A stretch of 64,000 nucleotides of DNA from Wyeomyia smithii (taxonomy: Eukaryota > Arthropoda > Insecta > Diptera > Culicidae). Positions within the stretch are counted from its first letter, which is position 1. Every line of letters starts with the position of its first letter. Location of the stretch: the NCBI RefSeq assembly GCF_029784165.1, contig NC_073694.1, forward strand, positions 53,043,674 through 53,107,673. Reading direction: 5' to 3'. Shown here piece after piece: positions 59,457 through 64,000 of this stretch. The notes beneath the pieces were generated by a model. The model was given only the letters and a program-made list of their open reading frames with translations. It was not told the DNA's origin and searched no databases. Position numbers and translations under genes: made by a program.

Positions 59457-60162
59457 GTAAAAACAAATAAACTACTTTTGAATGCTTGCGCGCGTTCCAC
59501 ACGTCGTCGGTTGGATGAAAAAAAAAATTTTTGAGGTACAAACAAAAGTTAAGTAGTAAAAAAAAATGTATATATATACTATAGTGCAGCACGCGCGTCC
59601 GAACTCGACGACGGTCCGTAAGAGACTATGACTATGAACGTCAGCTTTTCATCAGTTTTTTACGGTGAAAAGTTTACGGTTTCGAGGAGAAAAAAGCGAA
59701 AACAGAGAAATAAACTTTTGCATTTATTTGAAGGTAAATTTGGTTTTGACCAAAAAAATCGAATTAAAAACCAAATGACGGACTTTTCAACAATCTCGCA
59801 CGGCGGTGCAAAATTAAACCTTCTTTTTCCCCTGTAACTCACAAGGATGAAAAAAAAAACAAATATCAATATAAGATGAATTGTTGAGAAAATTACTTTA
59901 TTTTTGGTATTTTTTTTTTTTTGAAACAGCGTTAAATATATGAGAGAAAAACAATTCGTTTTTGTCTTAACCTCCCTTTGAATTAGTGCAATAGTTTTTT
60001 TTCTCTGTGTCGTTTTTGTCATTTCGAAAAATTAAGAAAAAAAAACACCTCTTTTGAAGCCGAGTGAGAGTCGGTCCCCTCGAATTAGAATATTAGTACC
60101 CTGTGAGTATTTTCTTTGGCAATTCGGGTAGAAGTAGTTTGAAGTGTATTATTTAAACTGTA
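59457..60162. other. 5' UTR of the PHD-type element, then unrecognised sequence
   Basis: 59457-59640 is probably the 5' UTR and internal promoter of the element to the left. It includes a TATATATATACTATAGTGC stretch near 59570. From 59640 to 60162 there are T- and A-runs (59920-59933) and no gene. Confidence 0.4.
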
Positions 60163-60420
60163 TCAGTGCGGTTTAAGCTGTCCTACAGTTCGAACATGTT
60201 TTCGGTTGCTTGTGGATTGGCCCTTGACTACTTATAACTTCAAAGTTTGTGGTTTGTGACAGTGCGGTTTTTAACCAGGTTAGTCTGTCTCAAGACTTAT
60301 ATTATTACTTGATATTGTTTTTCAATTTTTTTTCATATCGCTTAAAATTGTAGGGCTAAAAAAGAAACCACGCATCTCTACAGGGAGGAAAAAGGACTCA
60401 TCTCTTTGTGATTTTCGACA
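60163..60420 (+). mobile_element. 5' end of a second jockey copy
   Basis: It aligns with 48630-48890: CAGTGCGGTTTAAGCTGTCC at the start, TTTTCGGTTGCTTGTGGA, a TCTCAAGACT phrase, and GAAACCACGCATC just after the ORF1 start. The ATG of ORF1 has changed (TTGTAGGGC), so translation would fail. The match fades after about 60420. Confidence 0.85.
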
Positions 60421-61149
60421 ACAAAAGGGAATTTTGAGAATATTAAAGAGAGAGTAACCTAAATCAAAGACTATCATGTAGCACAACTGGATTGGAAAAA
60501 CAGTGGTTTGGCGCGCTCACATCATTCACTCTTAATACGGGTTGCGTTGTAGTAGAGATATGAGTGCGGGCGAATATTAAAGAGAGAGAGAATAGGAGCG
60601 AAAAACGTATAAGATGCAGTGTTTTCTTGCTACGTTTAGCGATACCGCTTACCGTGCAACGCGCGTGCTGTTTAAATAAACCGATGCGTAGTTCAGTCAA
60701 TGGGTAAATCGAGAACAACATTCGAATTGTTGTTTATCGCATGATTTAATCAGTAGGGTGCCAATGAAAATGGACCTACGAATTTAGTTTAGCTGTATCG
60801 TCCCTATCAGAAAGAAAAACAAAAATGTAACAGAAGCTGTTAGTTTGTTACGGGAAAAACCTTACAGGCTGTGTTTTCAATTTAATCCCGTTATGTAACA
60901 GAAATAATTCTACTAGTATCAAACACATATCAAAATTTGTTACTAACGTATCAGCCTTCTAACAAAACAAGATAGCATATAGAACAATATAATTTGATTG
61001 ATGAAAACGAAAAATTAGTTAGACTTGTTTCAGAACTACTTCATTTCAGGTTTTGTTATTATAACACATTCAGATACAATTCTGTTATCAAAATTATATG
61101 GAAAAATACAAAATTGTATCGAAATATGTTATTTGTATCTCGCGTTGAT
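60421..61149. other. Unrecognised insertion within the second jockey copy
   Basis: AATATTAAAGAGAGAG occurs at 60437 and again near 60573. A stretch from about 60478 to 60722 has TG...CA limits and an AATAAA, and could be a solo LTR, but no target duplication supports this. 60840-61130 is AT-rich, with TGTTATTATAACA and other small palindromes. Confidence 0.35.
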
Positions 61150-61365
61150 TTTGCCTCCCCAGCTGGTCTCGAGGTACGATGCTGGCCTAACAAGCCAGTC
61201 GTCGTAGGTTCAAGTCTTGTCTCGGGAGAGACTGTTAGTGTCAGTAGGATCGTAGCGCTAGCCCCGCAATTGTCCTGTACACTTAACGGTTGGCTGCGAA
61301 GTCTGTGTATAGTAAACAGAAGGTCAAGTTCCGAATCGGAATGTAGCACCAAGGCTTTGCTTTTT
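61150..61365 (+). mobile_element. tRNA-derived SINE with 14-bp target duplication
   Basis: TATCTCGCGTTGAT stands at 61136-61149 and at 61366-61379. The head begins with CAGCTGGTCTCGAGGTACG and has a B box, GGTTCAAGTCT, at 61207-61217. The body matches the copy at 36701-36914 in reverse. The 3' end is GGCTTTGCTTTTT. It is a perfect example of target-primed insertion, with full-length ends. Confidence 0.93.
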
Positions 61366-61379
61366 TATCTCGCGTTGAT

Positions 61380-62409
61380 AGAATTTTGTAATTTTTTAGT
61401 TATGCTCTTCTGATCGGGGTGCAGCAACATCCTTCCAAGAACCAGGTCACAGGTTCTTTCCCCTGTTGCGTAGTCTGAAAAAGGATATTTTCTCGAGACT
61501 CCTTCGCCACAAAAAACTGCTCATACTAGACACGTTGCTTCCCGAGGGAAAAACAACGACATCCGCATGGTATCGAAATACGTAGGCGATGAAACAAACG
61601 ATGAAGTTTTCTTTCTTGGTAACTATAGGTGATAGAAACAAGGCCAAGAATTAAAATACTAGAGAATCACAGGGAAAAATATCGGAAAAGAGAATTAATT
61701 CCCTCCGGGGTTTGAGAAGATTAGGATTAAGTAGAATTTGTTTAATAAAATCAATCTAGCAAACTACTTGATTCCGGGTGGTCGTTATTTTTTCCGCACG
61801 TACGAGTACTTGAGTATTACAAGTCTCTGACAAAGGTCTTGAAGATTAACATAGCCTTTGCAATTGGACTTTCGGAAGTCGTGCCTCAAAATAGTCACAG
61901 TTTCATTTTTTTGATCAAAGAAAAAAAAACATGAAACTTCCTATATCGGATTATTATGCTAAATGTCTAAAAATCTTCTTCAAAGAATCGACATCGAGGA
62001 GTCGTAAAGTTTTCGAGCTGAATGATTCCTCCAGAAAGTTTTTTTTCCATTTTTTTTTTTGAGACAACAGAATGTTTCTTTGCTTTATGTATTTTTAAAA
62101 CACCTAGTTAAAAAAATGGATTTCGACCGTTTTATATCGACAATTTCTGCGCATTTTTTCATCGGTCAAAGAAGTGAAACTATGAGCGCTTTGAGATTCC
62201 ATTGTTGAAATTTTGCATGACGATTTTGTTCCCATACATTCCATTGGCACGCTGATAAAAAATAATGCAGAACCCCAATAGTGAAAAAAAAACTAAGAAC
62301 CCCAAACCTAAATAATGTGCGGGTGAAGTTGGAGTTTAATAGGAAATTTGGCGGAGGTGAAAAGCATGTCGTTTTTGCCATGCCATAATTCATTCACATT
62401 GACTCAAAG
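61380..62409. other. No gene recognised
   Basis: Mixed sequence between the SINE and the jockey ORF1 fragment. Short frames only. It may be part of the insertion that split the second jockey copy. Confidence 0.4.
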
Positions 62410-62880
62410 TTTTTAATTTGTGGAAACTCTTCTCACAAAAAGAACACGAATCCATTGGAAGAGAATAAAAATTTTCGTTGTGCTAATTGTAACGGCAACC
62501 ATATGTCAAGTTTCTATCAATGCTCTGTCCGTTTACATATTGTTAGGGCAAAGCAAGGTAAACAAAATTTTATCTCTTAATTGAAACAAACTCAAAACAT
62601 TTTGCTATTTCTCCAATTGCATCACTTATCCTGTACATTGCACGCCTGTCATATACTAACATTGTAGGTATTTCGAACGTAATACCGGTAAATCCAGGTA
62701 GTTCGAAACTTCCTGGGGACTCATTCCGGCAGGTGTACTATCTTTTCTGCAACAGGCAATGTTCGATCTTATGAACGCCATGTTGCTGGCAAATTCCATG
62801 TTTGAAGCAATTCAAATTGACACAAATTCTACCTTTAACATCGTTTCAAATTTAAAATTCAACAATGGTAACGCAGATTG
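62410..62880 (+). pseudogene. Jockey ORF1 C-terminal fragment with a zinc knuckle
   Basis: NFRCANCNGNHMSSFYQC (from about 62470) is a CCHC-type knuckle of jockey Gag. It is followed by VRAKQGKQNF and a stop. FDLMNAMLLANSMFEAIQID (62759 on) matches the ORF1 tail of the full-length copy. The full-length copy at 48628-52703 lacks the knuckle, so the two copies complement each other in information. No ORF2 follows. Confidence 0.85.
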
Positions 62881-63816
62881 TCGCTGGCAAGGCAATGGCA
62901 TCGATTTTCTAGGATGCGCATGCAACATTGATAAAAAAGCAATCAGGGGCGAGTGTTATAATAACTTATTCAGACATGAATCCGCAGTATCAAGAAAGGA
63001 CTCCAGAAAACCCAGCCAATTACAATAAAAAAGCATCAGACAGAAAAAGATATTGGAATTGGTCTAACAGAACGATAATGGGCATTTCACCTTAGGCACG
63101 CGCTATAAGAATGTTTAGAGTGACGCTTAGCTTTGCCAAACCAGACATAGGCAATGTTCTGCAGAATAGTAATGAAGCGCCAATAAACTAATTATAGTAC
63201 TGATATACATCATCTGATAACTCACCCAACCTTCAATGCTTCTCCTCTCGTGTCAATAAAACTGAGGGTTAGCTAAGTGAAATACGCGACACCAGACGCA
63301 AATGGTATGTATCGCATCCGTCAGCCACCATGGGCGCAACTAAGGAAAATTTCTAGGGGGGGCTAGTTTTCATGTATGTCATTTTAAAAAAGAGAAAAAA
63401 GAGTTTGAATATGCTTATTTAATGACGCTTAAAATAGTATCGTAAAAGCAGAAAAAATCACTTCGGGATAGAATCTTCGAAGATGTACTGATATCTTGAA
63501 CACACCGTCAACGCCAAGCTCTTTCAGCAACAATGATTCGATATTGAGGAGAGCTAGATTTGGTAAACGGCTGGGCAGTGCTTTTTAACAGTTCACCCGT
63601 ACTAATTAGAATAAAATAAACCCCACTGTGGTTCAAGGCATAATGCCCTATTCCTACCTCCACGTGGTACCGACTGGGATACGAGCAATCAAGGAAAAAC
63701 CGGTGAACCGGTGGGGTAGTTGTTCTTCTTAGAGAGCAGGTTGTCTGCGCGTCTACCCCACAGGCTAGGGGCGGCTCAAACAGCGACTGATCCGGACCGG
63801 ACGGTTGAACTATGAA
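62881..63816 (+). other. Unrecognised sequence, then probable 5' UTR of an RTE-clade element
   Basis: 62881-63270 holds nothing I recognise. From roughly 63600 the sequence has the GC-rich style of mosquito RTE 5' regions (CCACGTGGTACCGACTGGGA, GGTGAACCGGTGGGG). No flanking duplication can be seen, because the element continues past the window. Confidence 0.5.
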
Positions 63817-64000
63817 ATGCGGTGTCTCGCCGGCTACATCCATGGCGGCAGCTCCGTCGCAAGACTAGGCATCGCAGCCCTAGTAAGGCAGCATACTGAA
63901 ATAAACATACTACGAAGAATCAAGAATTCAAAACGAACCGGAACAATCGGCAATGACCCAGCCGACGAAATAAGGACGACGATTAGAAGCTCAGTACATG
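63817..64000 (+). CDS. N-terminal start of an RTE-clade non-LTR ORF, cut by the window end
   Basis: After an in-frame TAG near 63769, the frame is open from the ATG at 63817 to the last base (61 codons). It encodes MRCLAGYIHGGSSVARLGI and goes on through TGTIGNDPADEIRTTI, to end SSVH. In mosquito RTE elements this stretch leads directly into the apurinic-type endonuclease (a WN or TA motif and then LN). The assignment rests on remembered similarity to JAM1-type elements; the endonuclease itself lies beyond the window. Confidence 0.6.
   Translation, partial: MRCLAGYIHGGSSVARLGIAALVRQHTEINILRRIKNSKRTGTIGNDPADEIRTTIRSSVH

Noticed and set aside
60478..60722. Solo LTR with TG...CA limits and AATAAA
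   Set aside because: The flanks do not match as a target duplication, and no related LTR is in the window.
1..64000. CRISPR arrays, bacterial operons, riboswitches
   Set aside because: No evenly spaced direct repeats with unique spacers and no prokaryotic gene arrangement; all evidence points to an insect nuclear genome.

Overview
The window reads as repeat-dominated intergenic or intronic DNA of a culicine mosquito, most likely Aedes. This is inferred from the mix of BEL/Pao, Juan-like jockey, CR1-like and RTE elements, tRNA-derived SINEs, and many TA-flanked MITEs of the pogo/Tigger type. No operon or bacterial signal is present. Nearly every long reading frame belongs to a transposable element. 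The single convincing host coding piece is a short minus-strand exon (coding 45022-45282, exon start 45343) with a good splice acceptor and donor.

Layout. 1-420: 3' end of a jockey element, almost identical to 52243-52662. 951-15243: an A-rich, T-poor array whose decayed repeat unit is about 0.4-0.45 kb. It is split by TA-flanked MITEs (2630-3377, 3773-4167, 6722-7588) and by a TA element (7591-14773) that itself contains a BEL/Pao retrotransposon (7904-13662) with 5-bp target duplications. 15244-19480: ordinary mixed sequence with no recognised gene. 19481-27900: a second A-rich array with longer units, interrupted by a MITE (23303-23687) and a Tigger-like transposon (24882-26635).

27900-48600: the least repeat-dense part and the likeliest host locus. 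It holds the host exon, a possible TATA/GAGA promoter on the minus strand near 42994, two tRNA-derived SINEs, and two long foldback elements. One foldback (32767-35206) has TTAA ends and lies exactly at the 3' junction of an older SINE. The other (38095-39608) has a 6-bp duplication.

48600-64000: a full-length but broken jockey element (48628-52703); a mariner (52930-54456) interrupted by a compound palindrome with two head-to-head tRNA-like modules (53725-54414); a nearly intact minus-strand non-LTR element whose ORF1 carries a PHD-type finger and whose ORF2 overlaps it by TAATG (55007-59456); pieces of a second jockey copy (60163-60420 and 62410-62880) around another SINE (61150-61365); and the 5' start of an RTE-clade element running off the end.

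The genes do not work together as a pathway. The interest lies in the insertion order, which can be read from target duplications, and in the foldback and tRNA-like structures. Several frameshifts that disable otherwise good element ORFs sit in homopolymer runs, so some may be assembly errors rather than true decay.
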